From contig NZ_SMGD01000012.1 in the NCBI RefSeq assembly GCF_004339545.1, forward strand, positions 580,458 to 644,457: a stretch of 64,000 bases of DNA. The letters run 5' to 3'. The DNA comes from Celerinatantimonas diazotrophica (GTDB taxonomy: Bacteria > Pseudomonadota > Gammaproteobacteria > Enterobacterales > Celerinatantimonadaceae). How positions within the stretch are numbered: position 1 is the first letter of the stretch; each line of letters begins with the position of its first letter. Positions 46,361 to 54,874 of this stretch are shown here, piece by piece. The notes beneath the pieces are model-generated. The model ran no database searches, had not been told where the DNA came from, and was given only the letters and a program-made list of their open reading frames with translations. The position numbers and the translations under genes are program-made.

Positions 46361-47608
46361 TCAAAGCTCATTATGGGTTAATGTCAATTGCCAGACGCCA
46401 GTATTACCGCTTAAAAAGCCGGCTTCACAATAGGCCATATAAAAGTGCCAAAGCCTGAAAAATTGAGCGTTAAAGCCAAGTTCACCCGCATGTTCGGCAC
46501 GATAAGTGCACAGCCTGTTATGCCAGGCACGGAGTGTTTTTGCATAACTTAAACGCATATCAAGCTGATGCTCAATTTGCAGATTGGACTTTCTGAATAG
46601 CCGTTTAAGTATTTTTAGAGCGGGTAAAAAGCCACCAGGGAACACCATCTGCTGGATAAAATCAGTATTATGTCGATAGCTATCATAACGTTCATCTTTG
46701 ATGGTAATCGACTGCAATAGCATTTTGCCACCGGGAGTGAGTAAATCCGCGCATTTTTGAATAAACTGTGGCAGATAGGCATGTCCAACCGCTTCGATCA
46801 TTTCAATCGAGACTAATTTATCGAAATGACCATATAGATCACGATAGTCACAACTTAATACCCTAATCTTGTCATTTAGATGTAATTTGTGTACTTTTTG
46901 GCAGCAATATTCATATTGTTCATCTGAGATAGTCGTGGTAGTGACCTGGGCACCATAATGTTGTGCTGCATAAATGGCTAATCCACCCCAGCCCGAGCCA
47001 ATTTCGAGTAGGTGGCTAGAACTATCCAGCTCAAGCTCCTCACAGATGCGCTTGAGTTTTTTTTCTTGGGCTTGTTCTAGGAGTGCCTCGGGCGGCGTAT
47101 TTTGTAGCGTGTCGTCGTACAGTGCACAAGAGTATTGCATTTTTGAGTCAAGAAACGACTGATAAAAATGGTTCCCTAAATCATAGTGTGCCAGAATATT
47201 GCGCTTGGCTTGTTGTTTGCGATTGCGATTAAGCCAATGACGAACTTTAGCACCCCATTGAAATAGCTTCGAAACATTTGAATCAAGGTGATCAAGACGT
47301 TGTTGATTATTCGACATCACTAGCAGTAATTCATGTAGATTATTGGTACGCCAGAGCCCTTCAATATAAGTTTCAGCCGCTGCCAGAGTACCACCACGCA
47401 GCACTCGCTCAAATACGCAGGCATCTCGTACGTCAATCACTAACTGATGTTCTGCTTGCTTTTGCCCAAACGTCTGACTGGGTTGTCCTGGTTGTTGCAG
47501 TTCAATATAGACACCATCGATACGCGATAGAAACAGAGTGATCATATTGCGTGCTAATTCGCGTTGTGGATTTAACCAAGGTAAGCCAAGCCTACGGGCC
47601 TTTAACAT
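46361..47608 (-). CDS. cfa: Cyclopropane-fatty-acyl-phospholipid synthase
   Basis: 415 residues. A SAM-dependent methyltransferase with the glycine-rich site LEIGSGWGGLAIYAAQHYG, the segment YDLGNHFYQSFLDSKMQYSCALY and SIEMIEAVGHAYLPQF, all typical of Cfa. It methylates the double bond of unsaturated phospholipid acyl chains. It is the last gene of a five-gene operon whose other members (DUF1365, FAD oxidoreductase, SDR, NTF2-like) accompany Cfa-type enzymes in many proteobacteria, where some clusters make modified (for example furan) fatty acids, so the product here may not be a simple cyclopropane. Confidence 0.88.
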   Translation of the reverse strand: MLKARRLGLPWLNPQRELARNMITLFLSRIDGVYIELQQPGQPSQTFGQKQAEHQLVIDVRDACVFERVLRGGTLAAAETYIEGLWRTNNLHELLLVMSNNQQRLDHLDSNVSKLFQWGAKVRHWLNRNRKQQAKRNILAHYDLGNHFYQSFLDSKMQYSCALYDDTLQNTPPEALLEQAQEKKLKRICEELELDSSSHLLEIGSGWGGLAIYAAQHYGAQVTTTTISDEQYEYCCQKVHKLHLNDKIRVLSCDYRDLYGHFDKLVSIEMIEAVGHAYLPQFIQKCADLLTPGGKMLLQSITIKDERYDSYRHNTDFIQQMVFPGGFLPALKILKRLFRKSNLQIEHQLDMRLSYAKTLRAWHNRLCTYRAEHAGELGFNAQFFRLWHFYMAYCEAGFLSGNTGVWQLTLTHNEL

Positions 47609-47619
47609 AGATGATTCCT

Positions 47620-48345
47620 TTACCGACGATCGGATTTTTTCCTAGGATGATTGTAAAAAGGCACTCGTTTAAGCCATAAACGAAATGCCTGGTAATAGAT
47701 TCTGCCTATAATGAAGGCACTTTGAAATGCGTGATGACGAACTAATTGACGAACACTTTTGGCATTCAAGGGACCGCGCTGCAGAGTCATTGAGGCGCTA
47801 AATTCACTCGTTTCGCGTTGACAGTCGATCAGGACATGGATGGTATCACCCAGTTCAATATTCCAGTGATAATGCATATCCATAGGATTAAATGGCGAAA
47901 CGTGAAAAGCCTTGGGGGTGTCTTTCATCTCGCGGAGATCGATGCAATAGTAGTGTTTTTCCAGCCAGGGGGTATTGGTCACTTCGGCGATCGCATAAAT
48001 AAAGCTTTCTTCATCGGCATAAAACACAAAATTAATGGGGCTAAAGTAGATTCCATTCCAGCGTAATTGGGCCATCATCACGACTTGTGAAGGGGTAAAT
48101 TCAGGGACAAATTGGGCCAGTTTATGCAGGGCTTTGTCTTTTAATGGTCGATTTTCAGGGCCGAGATAATCTTTGTCATGCAGCCGAGGACGTAAAAATT
48201 TATGTTGGCCCAGTAGTGCTCTGACCTCATTCAGCTCGTCTAAATTGACCCATAAATAGCTGATTGGATAACTAAATTTATGATCTTTTGGCACTTTCCG
48301 GTGGTGGAACGTACGTCCTTTAGCGATGGCGGATGTGATTCTCAT
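47620..48345 (-). CDS. DUF1365-family protein
   Basis: 241 residues, family DUF1365. Visible hallmarks are GRTFHHRKVPKDHKFSYPI near the N-terminus, HDKDYLGPENRPLKDK and HVSPFNPMDMHYHWN, rich in His and Asp and suggesting metal or haem-like chemistry. The biochemical role is not established for most members; several are linked to membrane-lipid modification with Cfa-like enzymes. It overlaps the upstream oxidoreductase gene by 4 bases (ATGA type). Confidence 0.85.
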   Translation of the reverse strand: MRITSAIAKGRTFHHRKVPKDHKFSYPISYLWVNLDELNEVRALLGQHKFLRPRLHDKDYLGPENRPLKDKALHKLAQFVPEFTPSQVVMMAQLRWNGIYFSPINFVFYADEESFIYAIAEVTNTPWLEKHYYCIDLREMKDTPKAFHVSPFNPMDMHYHWNIELGDTIHVLIDCQRETSEFSASMTLQRGPLNAKSVRQLVRHHAFQSAFIIGRIYYQAFRLWLKRVPFYNHPRKKSDRR

Positions 48346-49598
48346 AGCCCTGTCCCTGTGAGAGATTTAACCACATCATTCGCACTTCTGACCCCATCTT
48401 CATGAAAGCCGTTGTACCAATAAGCGCCGCAATACCAGCTATGATTTTGGCCATTAATTAAGTGTCGTTTACTTTGGTAATCGCTCGTTTGGCTATCAAA
48501 CAGAGGATGGTCATATTGATATTGGCCGAGAATTCGCGATGGATCGATGGTTTCACTGGGATTTAGTGTGACCACAAAAGGCAACTCACTATGAAATCCC
48601 TGCAGCCGATTCATATAATAGCTGACACTTGCAGGCCGCTCATTGCTCTGATCCGCTCCAGTGAGCCGATAATTCCAGCTGGCCCGTACTTTTTTGATAC
48701 TAGGTAGCTGGGCATCATCTTGATGTAAAAAGACTTGATTGCTTTGATAGCGCAGTGCTTGCAATAACTCTTTCTCTTGGGCGGTGGCGTTATCTCCCAA
48801 AATTGCTAAGGCCTGATTACTGTGGCAAGCAAAAATGACCTCGTCCCCTTGCCAAAGCCAGTGATCTGCGCATCTTAGTGTCACGCCATCTTGGTTTCGT
48901 TCAATACTGACGACTTCACTATTCAGTCGAATGTGCTGCTGACATTCTTTGAGCAGCGGCTTGATATATTCACACGACCCTCCCGGGATGACGTACCACT
49001 GTGGCCGATTAGTAATATCTAGTAAGCCATGATGATTGAAAAAGTGCGCAAAAAAACGCATCGAAAATTGGCGTATATCATTTAAGGAGGTTGACCAAAT
49101 CGCCGCTGCCATCGGTAGCAGGTAATTTTGGCTAAACAGTATCGAGAACTTTTGTTGATCTAAAAAATTACCCACGCTGAGCTCTGTTCCGAGTTCACAA
49201 GCTTGCTTGGCGAGCTTATTGAATCGAATAATCTCGTTGATGAAGCGATAAAACCACGGACGAATGAGATTGCGGCGCTGGGCGAACAGCGAGTTAAGAG
49301 AGTGTCCGTTATATTGAAGATTAAGCCTGTCATTGACGACACTAAAGCTCATCTCCGTCGGTTGTCGGGTCATTCCGATTCGCGTTAGTAATTTGGTAAA
49401 TAGTGGATAAGTGCGATCATTAAAAACAATAAAACCCGTATCCACCGGGTAGACTCTCTGCCCGATGGTGATCTGCTTGGTCGCTGTGTGCCCCCCGAGT
49501 TGTCCTTCCTTTTCAAGCAAGACAACATCGTGCTGAGGTGCTAGCAGATGCGCACAAGTCATGCCACTGATTCCTGAACCAATAATAGCTATTTTCAT
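48342..49598 (-). CDS. FAD-dependent amine-oxidase-like oxidoreductase
   Basis: 418 residues. The start is at MKIAIIGSGISGMTCA, whose ATG overlaps the upstream SDR stop in TAATG; fifteen extra upstream codons are not supported. It has an N-terminal Rossmann FAD site (GSGISG), GGHTATKQITIG (second FAD-binding segment) and a C-terminal WYCGAYWYNGFHEDGV motif. This family accompanies Cfa/DUF1365 in lipid-modification operons and may desaturate or oxidise a fatty-acyl chain; that is inferred from association. Confidence 0.83.
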   Translation of the reverse strand: MKIAIIGSGISGMTCAHLLAPQHDVVLLEKEGQLGGHTATKQITIGQRVYPVDTGFIVFNDRTYPLFTKLLTRIGMTRQPTEMSFSVVNDRLNLQYNGHSLNSLFAQRRNLIRPWFYRFINEIIRFNKLAKQACELGTELSVGNFLDQQKFSILFSQNYLLPMAAAIWSTSLNDIRQFSMRFFAHFFNHHGLLDITNRPQWYVIPGGSCEYIKPLLKECQQHIRLNSEVVSIERNQDGVTLRCADHWLWQGDEVIFACHSNQALAILGDNATAQEKELLQALRYQSNQVFLHQDDAQLPSIKKVRASWNYRLTGADQSNERPASVSYYMNRLQGFHSELPFVVTLNPSETIDPSRILGQYQYDHPLFDSQTSDYQSKRHLINGQNHSWYCGAYWYNGFHEDGVRSANDVVKSLTGTGL

Positions 49599-50317
49599 TA
49601 TTCTGCCCGCTTGGCGAGTTTGCGGCAAATGGTATTTTGCCAAGACATTGGTAATTTTGCTAATCCGCTAAGGATTAAGTGTAATTGCCAAGGAAACGCA
49701 ATATGGGAGCGTTTTTTTGCAAGCCCTTGTGTAATGAATTTACTGGCATCGTGAACCGATAACAAAAATGGCATTTTAAAGTCGTTATCTTTCGTCATTG
49801 GTGTTTCAATAAATCCCGGCTCGATTAAGTGGACACTGACTTGACGCGGCTCGAGATCGGTTCGTAGCACGTTGGCTAACTGTCTAATACCGGCTTTGCT
49901 GGCGCTGTAGGCTCCTGATCGAGTAAAGGGGAGATAGCGGGCAAGCGAACCAATCATGGCTAGTTGGCTAGGGCTGTCCATTTTGAGCCAAATCGCTTCA
50001 AGAACATAGCCAAGAGAGGCTAGATTAACGTTCACCACATTGGCAAAGGATTGACCATCAAAATGGTGATAGTCATGGTACTGGCAAATACCAGCACCCA
50101 AAATAACTAGTTGTAGTGGTGGTAACTGACTCAGGGCGGATTTCACAGTTTTGTAGTCAGTTAAATCAAGATCGACGGCTTCCACGCCTTGCTGGGTTAA
50201 TTGGGTTAATGCTTCTTTATTACGGCCAATCGCATAAACCTTATGGCCAGCCTGACAATAATCGACTGCTAGCTGATAACCTATTCCAGATGTTGCACCA
50301 GTGATTAATATGTTCAT
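49598..50317 (-). CDS. Short-chain dehydrogenase/reductase
   Basis: 239 residues with the NAD(P)-binding motif ITGATSGIGYQLA, the NAG-like motif in LGAGICQY and the catalytic Tyr-x3-Lys in GAYSASKAGI. It starts at ATG 50317 with AGGAG six bases upstream; the longer form (8 extra residues) lies in the preceding gene. ATGA overlap with the NTF2-like gene above and TAATG overlap with the oxidoreductase below show tight translational coupling. The substrate is unknown. Confidence 0.87.
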   Translation of the reverse strand: MNILITGATSGIGYQLAVDYCQAGHKVYAIGRNKEALTQLTQQGVEAVDLDLTDYKTVKSALSQLPPLQLVILGAGICQYHDYHHFDGQSFANVVNVNLASLGYVLEAIWLKMDSPSQLAMIGSLARYLPFTRSGAYSASKAGIRQLANVLRTDLEPRQVSVHLIEPGFIETPMTKDNDFKMPFLLSVHDASKFITQGLAKKRSHIAFPWQLHLILSGLAKLPMSWQNTICRKLAKRAE

Positions 50318-50730
50318 TGACCGCTCCTGTTCTTGAGCCATTTAGAGAAACTGCCGAGTAACGGCAACTGGTCGTGAAGAAGTGTTGAGACATCGAAGTA
50401 ATCACGATGGAAATAAACAAGTTGATTAAATCGAAGCCAAGAACACCCTTCGACGTGAATGGGGCGTTGCCGATTCAACTGGCGATGACTAAAACTCATG
50501 GTCCAGCTTAGTGTTGCTTGTTGGTTTTGAATGATGCTTTGGTGAAACTCAAACTCACAAGAGAGCGTATTGGTAAGGAGTTTCTCAAAATATTGGCGTA
50601 ACTGATCTTGTCCAGAAATTTGATGCAAAGGGTCGCGGAATTCAACATCCGGAGTATACAAAGCCATCAGTGCCGATAAGTTCTCTGTATTTAATGATTG
50701 ATATTGAGCTTTTAAATGTTCGATGATCAT
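50314..50730 (-). CDS. NTF2-like (SnoaL-type) protein
   Basis: 138 residues with an NTF2-like cone fold pattern: LKAQYQSLNTENLSALMALY, then TPDVEFRDPLHQISGQDQL, then GCSWLRFNQLVYFHRDYFDVS. It may be a small enzyme or binding protein serving the downstream SDR/FAD/Cfa pathway. It is the first gene of the operon, 71 bases from a good promoter. Confidence 0.83.
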   Translation of the reverse strand: MIIEHLKAQYQSLNTENLSALMALYTPDVEFRDPLHQISGQDQLRQYFEKLLTNTLSCEFEFHQSIIQNQQATLSWTMSFSHRQLNRQRPIHVEGCSWLRFNQLVYFHRDYFDVSTLLHDQLPLLGSFSKWLKNRSGQ

Positions 50731-50800
50731 CGTCTAAGACTCTATCAGTGAACGGGATGAGATTGTACAGCGCGATTAAGATATTTGAGTGTATTTGATA

Positions 50801-50829
50801 ATTATAGAATATATCGCAATATCTGACAG
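50801..50829 (-). promoter_or_regulatory. Sigma-70-like promoter of the lipid-modification operon
   Basis: On the minus strand, CTGTCA (-35, 4 of 6 matches) and a perfect TATAAT (-10) are exactly 17 bases apart. Transcription would start near 50794, about 64 bases before the first ATG. Confidence 0.6.
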
Positions 50830-50857
50830 TTGTAGTAACAAAAACTGTAGATAACAA

Positions 50858-50885
50858 GCCGAAACTTAACTTTTCAAGCTTCGGC
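50858..50885 (-). terminator. Weak hairpin after rlmJ
   Basis: GCCGAA pairs with TTCGGC, with a further CTT/AAG pairing inside, about 22 bases beyond the rlmJ stop. The tail on the minus strand (ttgttatct) is only partly T-rich. Confidence 0.4.
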
Positions 50886-50907
50886 AGGTAGGGAAATATG
50901 GAAGGTG

Positions 50908-51753
50908 TTATTCGCCGGTCAATCGTTCACTACGATATTTGCCTTGGCCTTGCTCCCCGAGAACATCAGCTAAATAAGGCAATACGGATTCAAGCTCATT
51001 TTTGAGTGTCCAAGGCGGATTGATCACAATCATGCCACTGGCAGTCATGCCATAGCCACTGCGATCAGCACTTTGGGAAAGCTCAAATAACACACTGTTG
51101 GCTATGCCCGTGGCTTTAATGGCTGTTTCTAATTGCTTCACCCAACTGCGTTCAACAACCGGATACCATAGCGCGATACAACCTGTGGCAAAGCGTTTAT
51201 GCGCCTCAATCACGAGTTTGACAACTTTTTGATAGTCGTCTTTGATTTCATAAGGTGGATCAATGAGCAACAGCCCGCGGCGACTAATGGGCGGCAGATG
51301 TGCGAGAGCTCCTTTAAACCCATCCCCAAGCTGAACTTGCACACGGCGATCTTTTTTCATTTGCGCTAAAAGCAGTTTGTGGTCATTGGGATGAAGTTCG
51401 TATAAAAACAGACGGTCTTGCTCGCGAAGGCAATGCGCTGCAATCCAAGGTGAACCAGGATAATGGCGCAAATTGTCTCCTTGGCGGTGGAATTGGCTGA
51501 TGAGCGCCAAGTATTCATCGAATAGCTCAGGGCAATCATGACGCTGAGTTAAACGCACGATCCCTTTCATATATTCACTTGTTTTCTCAGCCTCTTTGCT
51601 ACGCAGAGCATAGCCTCCTGCACCCGCATGGCTGTCGATGTAGTGAATTGGTTTTTCTTTTTGGACGAGGTAACTTAAGATCCGCTGCAACGTAAAATGT
51701 TTCAGCACGTCAGCATAGTTGCCTGCGTGAAATGAGTGTCGGTAACTTAACAC
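50908..51753 (-). CDS. rlmJ: 23S rRNA (adenine2030-N6)-methyltransferase RlmJ
   Basis: 281 residues. The N-terminal MLSYRHSFHAGNYADVLKH is diagnostic for RlmJ; the SAM-binding IDSHAGAGGY and the N6-adenine motif LLIDPPYEIK follow. It methylates A2030 of 23S rRNA before subunit assembly. The length equals E. coli RlmJ (280). It is downstream of the CvfB-like gene with a 21-base gap. Confidence 0.94.
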   Translation of the reverse strand: MLSYRHSFHAGNYADVLKHFTLQRILSYLVQKEKPIHYIDSHAGAGGYALRSKEAEKTSEYMKGIVRLTQRHDCPELFDEYLALISQFHRQGDNLRHYPGSPWIAAHCLREQDRLFLYELHPNDHKLLLAQMKKDRRVQVQLGDGFKGALAHLPPISRRGLLLIDPPYEIKDDYQKVVKLVIEAHKRFATGCIALWYPVVERSWVKQLETAIKATGIANSVLFELSQSADRSGYGMTASGMIVINPPWTLKNELESVLPYLADVLGEQGQGKYRSERLTGE

Positions 51754-51774
51754 ATTAAAATCCTAACGTGGGGC

Positions 51775-52608
51775 TCAATCATCACTGATGAGCATGATGC
51801 CATGGGCACTGAGTTTGATTAGGTGTTGACGATAAAGGTGGCCAATCGCTTTTTTATATTGCCCTTTGCTAACACCAAAAACCGCTGCAATTAATTTCGG
51901 ATCACTTTTATCATTTAAAGCAAGATAGCCACCATCGGCGCGCAATTTTTCTAGAATCTGTTCTTGCAGTGGTTCCAATTTCACATCGCCAATCGGTTGT
52001 AGGCGTAAATCCAGCTTGCCATCTTCTCGGTTTTTATAAACATATGCTTCGATACTTTGGCCCACTGAGATTCGTTTAAATATTTCGTTATGATAAATCA
52101 TACCCAAATATTGATGGTCGATGACAACCTGATAGCCCAGCTCTGAGCGTTTCGTGACGAGAGCCTGAACCTTATCCCCACGGTTATAATGACCACTGAG
52201 GGTTAAATGTTCTTCTAGCCGTGGTGTTGCGGCCAGACGATTTTGCTGGTCCAGATAGATATAAACCGCATAGCTTTGGCCAACCTGCATTGGGGTAAAC
52301 TGGGCTTTACTCGGTACAAAAATATCTTTGTCGATGCCAAGGTCCATAAAGGCTCCTTGAGTGTGTACAGCAATGACCTGCAAATAGCCTATTTCACCGA
52401 CTTGGGCGAAGGGCTTTTGGGTGGTGCAGACCAGTTGCTGATTACCGTCAGAATAGACAAATACATCGATCTTATCGGTTACTTGGGCGTCACTGGGAAG
52501 TTCCTGGTGAGGCAGATTTAACTCACGGCCATCGTCGCTAGCAAGTACGCCGTAATTAGGGGCGATACGAACTAATTCCAGTGGTTGAATTCGGCCGATT
52601 TGTAACAT
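51775..52608 (-). CDS. CvfB/YitL-family S1-domain RNA-binding protein
   Basis: 277 residues: tandem S1-like beta-barrels (the strands GEIGYLQVIAVHTQGAFMDLGIDKD and GDKVQALVTKRSELGYQVVID mark two of them) and a C-terminal winged-helix (PKLIAAVFGVSKGQYKKAIGHLYRQ). This is the CvfB layout, a family of RNA-binding regulators whose targets in gammaproteobacteria are not well known. It is likely co-transcribed with rlmJ. Confidence 0.87.
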   Translation of the reverse strand: MLQIGRIQPLELVRIAPNYGVLASDDGRELNLPHQELPSDAQVTDKIDVFVYSDGNQQLVCTTQKPFAQVGEIGYLQVIAVHTQGAFMDLGIDKDIFVPSKAQFTPMQVGQSYAVYIYLDQQNRLAATPRLEEHLTLSGHYNRGDKVQALVTKRSELGYQVVIDHQYLGMIYHNEIFKRISVGQSIEAYVYKNREDGKLDLRLQPIGDVKLEPLQEQILEKLRADGGYLALNDKSDPKLIAAVFGVSKGQYKKAIGHLYRQHLIKLSAHGIMLISDD

Positions 52609-52690
52609 AATTTTTCTCCAAATCAGATACTGATGTCTTCTTATCAGTATTTTGCTAAGGATACTGGAGTTTTGAAAGAATGTCGCTCTA

Positions 52691-52724
52691 TTGCCATGGA
52701 CAAATCATGATTTGTCCATGGCAA
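52691..52724 (-). terminator. 34-bp perfect palindrome after uraA
   Basis: Bases 52691-52724 equal their own reverse complement without mismatch (arms begin TTGCCATGGACAAATC). It lies 6 bases past the uraA stop. As RNA it would form a very stable hairpin, but no T-run follows on the minus strand. It could be a terminator, a 3'-end protector, or a dimeric protein site. Confidence 0.5.
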
Positions 52725-52729
52725 CGTCG

Positions 52730-53944
52730 TTAAGCTGCGGTCGAAGCCGTTTTAGGCTGAGGTAAAATGATGTTTAATAAAATGGCAACAATGCCACATA
52801 AACCTACCCCTTGCAGGGTGAAATTACCAATACCGATAGCCATGCCACCAATACCAAAGACTAACGTGACTGAGACAATAACCATGTTACGAGGAATGGT
52901 GAGATCGACTTGTTTATGGATCAGCGTGTTCAGGCCGATCGTTGCTATCGCCCCAAATAACAGACACATGATCCCTCCCATGACAGGGATCGGAATCGAT
53001 AATAAAAATGCGCCTGTTTTGCCGATAAATGCCAAGATAATGGCAAAGATAGCAGCCCAGCTCATAATCACTGGATTATAGGTTTTTAACAGGCTGACGG
53101 CGCCTGTGACTTCGCCATAACTCACCACTGGAGGCCCACCAAAACAGGCGGCAACGATAGTGCCCAGACCATCACCCAACAGGGAACGGTGGATCCCAGG
53201 TTTTTGCACAAAGTTTTTACCCACAACATTACTAATTGCTAGAATGTCACCAAAATGCTCGATGGTGACAATTAAACCAATGGGGGCAATAAAGAGGATG
53301 GCTTGCCAGTTAAATTCTGGGTGGGTAAAAGTTGGAAGCGCTAGCCAAGGTGCGTTGGCAACGTTGGAAAAATCAACATAACCTAAGAGTAGGCTTAACA
53401 GATAGCCAACGGTGACACCACTAATAATCGGCATTAGGCGCAATAAACCCTTAGCAAAAATAGAAACGACTATCGTTGTCAGTAACGATGCACCAGAGAT
53501 AATGAGTGCATATTCGGTCGGTACGACATGTTGATTGCCAGATAAGCCTAATGCCATATTGACGGCATTGGGCGCCAGAGCTAGTCCAATGACCATGATC
53601 ACCGGGCCAACCACAACCGGTGGCAAAAACCGTTCAATAATCCCAATCCCTCGTATTTTTACAAGCGCACTGACAATCAAAAAGACAACGCCTGCTGCAA
53701 TCAAACCACAGAGTGTACCGGACATGCCAAATTGTTTTGTACCAAGAATTATAGGGGAGATGAATGCGAAGGAACTACCGAGAAAAATGGGGATTTGACG
53801 TTTGGTGCAGAACTGGAAAATTAATGTCCCAATGCCTGCACCTAACAACGCAAGCCGGGGATCTATGCCCGTTAAAAGTGGGACCAACGTGGTTGCGCCA
53901 AATGCGACCAACAGCATCTGGGCTCCCAAGAGTGGAGTCTTCAT
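52730..53944 (-). CDS. uraA: Uracil/xanthine permease of the NCS2 family, UraA-like
   Basis: 404 residues with about 14 hydrophobic segments. Family motifs are FLGSSFAFISP, the EH-x-GD motif in VTIEHFGDIL and the SYGEVTGAV segment (usual TYGENTGV), which line the substrate site in UraA. Overall sequence supports a uracil:proton symporter, though the altered GEVTG and shorter N-terminus leave xanthine or another nucleobase possible. TGAGG lies 4 bases before the ATG. Confidence 0.82.
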   Translation of the reverse strand: MKTPLLGAQMLLVAFGATTLVPLLTGIDPRLALLGAGIGTLIFQFCTKRQIPIFLGSSFAFISPIILGTKQFGMSGTLCGLIAAGVVFLIVSALVKIRGIGIIERFLPPVVVGPVIMVIGLALAPNAVNMALGLSGNQHVVPTEYALIISGASLLTTIVVSIFAKGLLRLMPIISGVTVGYLLSLLLGYVDFSNVANAPWLALPTFTHPEFNWQAILFIAPIGLIVTIEHFGDILAISNVVGKNFVQKPGIHRSLLGDGLGTIVAACFGGPPVVSYGEVTGAVSLLKTYNPVIMSWAAIFAIILAFIGKTGAFLLSIPIPVMGGIMCLLFGAIATIGLNTLIHKQVDLTIPRNMVIVSVTLVFGIGGMAIGIGNFTLQGVGLCGIVAILLNIILPQPKTASTAA

Positions 53945-54084
53945 ATAACCTCAAAGTTGTGGATTTGGCATATGATAGAGAAAACGCTTATAAAAAGCCA
54001 CGTTTTTGTTGTTGTCTATATGGGCTTTCCTCTATGTTTTAAACGCTGTGATTTACCTCAGTAGGGATGACATTTCGTGGTTGT

Positions 54085-54549
54085 TTTTGGTTCAAAATGT
54101 GTTCTCAACCAAGTGTCGGTATTTGTATTAATACCAGCCCATTTGATAATTTCCAATGCTGCTATTTTGTTTCCTCGGGATTTGATATTGGCTCCCTTTA
54201 TTGTCGATAAAGTTTCTTAATGAACCATTGTCGTAGCCTTTATTGCTAATGACCTGTTGGGGAGTAGGCGCATGGCTAATTAAACTTGTGGCATGGACAT
54301 TATCATTGACTTGGTCATCCGATAATTCGAAATAAACTGGCAAGCCATCGCTATCCACTGCCAAATGGATTTTAGTCGAATGACTGCCTCGGTTTTTACC
54401 AATGTTCTCGTCATTCTTGCGTCTACTTCGTGCACGATCCTGATATGTTTTGACAATACTGCCATCGATGAGCCGTGATTCTATATCACTTTTTTGAGCT
54501 CATGTTTCAACTTTTCCCATTTATGATCTGTTAACATTATTCGAGGCAT
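54085..54549 (-). pseudogene. Decayed IS5-family transposase
   Basis: On the minus strand an N-terminal piece (MPRIMLTDHKWEKLKHELKK, from ATG 54549) stops after 22 codons. In another frame follows SRLIDGSIVKTYQDRAR, then STKIHLAVDSDGLPVYFEL and QVINDNVHATSL-like IS5 DDE-domain sequence, a TAA at 54128-54130, then YKYRHLVENTF in the same frame before a second stop. So it has a frameshift, an internal deletion of roughly 60-70 residues and at least two nonsense codons. It is dead and cannot transpose. I could not define its terminal repeats. Confidence 0.8.
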
Positions 54550-54677
54550 AGCCTTAGCTTGAGTGTAACGATTTTTGGCGAAGCCATTATACCTTGATGC
54601 TATGCCGATTGTTTTTTGCACAAATCTCAATATTGTCTAACAATCTGCTAGAACACTAATCTGGTTAAAAAATAACC

Positions 54678-54733
54678 GAGCAAGATCTTGCCCGCTGGGC
54701 AACTTTTTGCTCGATCTGGGCAAGATCTTGCTC
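54678..54733. repeat. Pair of inverted 16-bp repeats, each with a 12-bp palindromic core
   Basis: GAGCAAGATCTTGCCC (54678-54693) and its exact reverse complement GGGCAAGATCTTGCTC (54718-54733), each containing the perfect palindrome GCAAGATCTTGC, lie 40 bases apart centre to centre. Between them is a third, partial copy (GCTCGATCTGGGC). They lie 140-200 bases upstream of the hcp start. Confidence 0.7.
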
Positions 54734-54806
54734 AGCCCTTTAATTCCAAATGAATCTAAAAATAAATATTATAGATTTTTCAATCACATATATTTTTTAT
54801 AAATTT

Positions 54807-54822
54807 TGGCATAAATATTGAC
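54807..54822 (+). promoter_or_regulatory. Weak sigma-54-like site upstream of hcp
   Basis: TGGCATAAATATTGAC aligns with TGGCACG-N4-TTGCW: the -24 GG is exact and correctly spaced, but the -12 GC reads GA. In some bacteria hcp operons are driven by sigma-54 with VasH, which is why this is listed. The start would fall about 40 bases before the hcp ATG. Confidence 0.3.
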
Positions 54823-54874
54823 TTATTTTTTGATGTTTTCATCAATCCACTTAAATTTGAAGAGGAATATTGAT

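Larger units (their letters stand above)
53945..54874. other. Region between uraA and hcp with IS remnant and palindromes
   Basis: About 930 bases without an intact gene. From left to right: the uraA promoter, a decayed IS5-type transposase (about 54085-54549), a pair of nested palindromes (54678-54733), a very AT-rich stretch and the hcp promoter. Confidence 0.75.
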
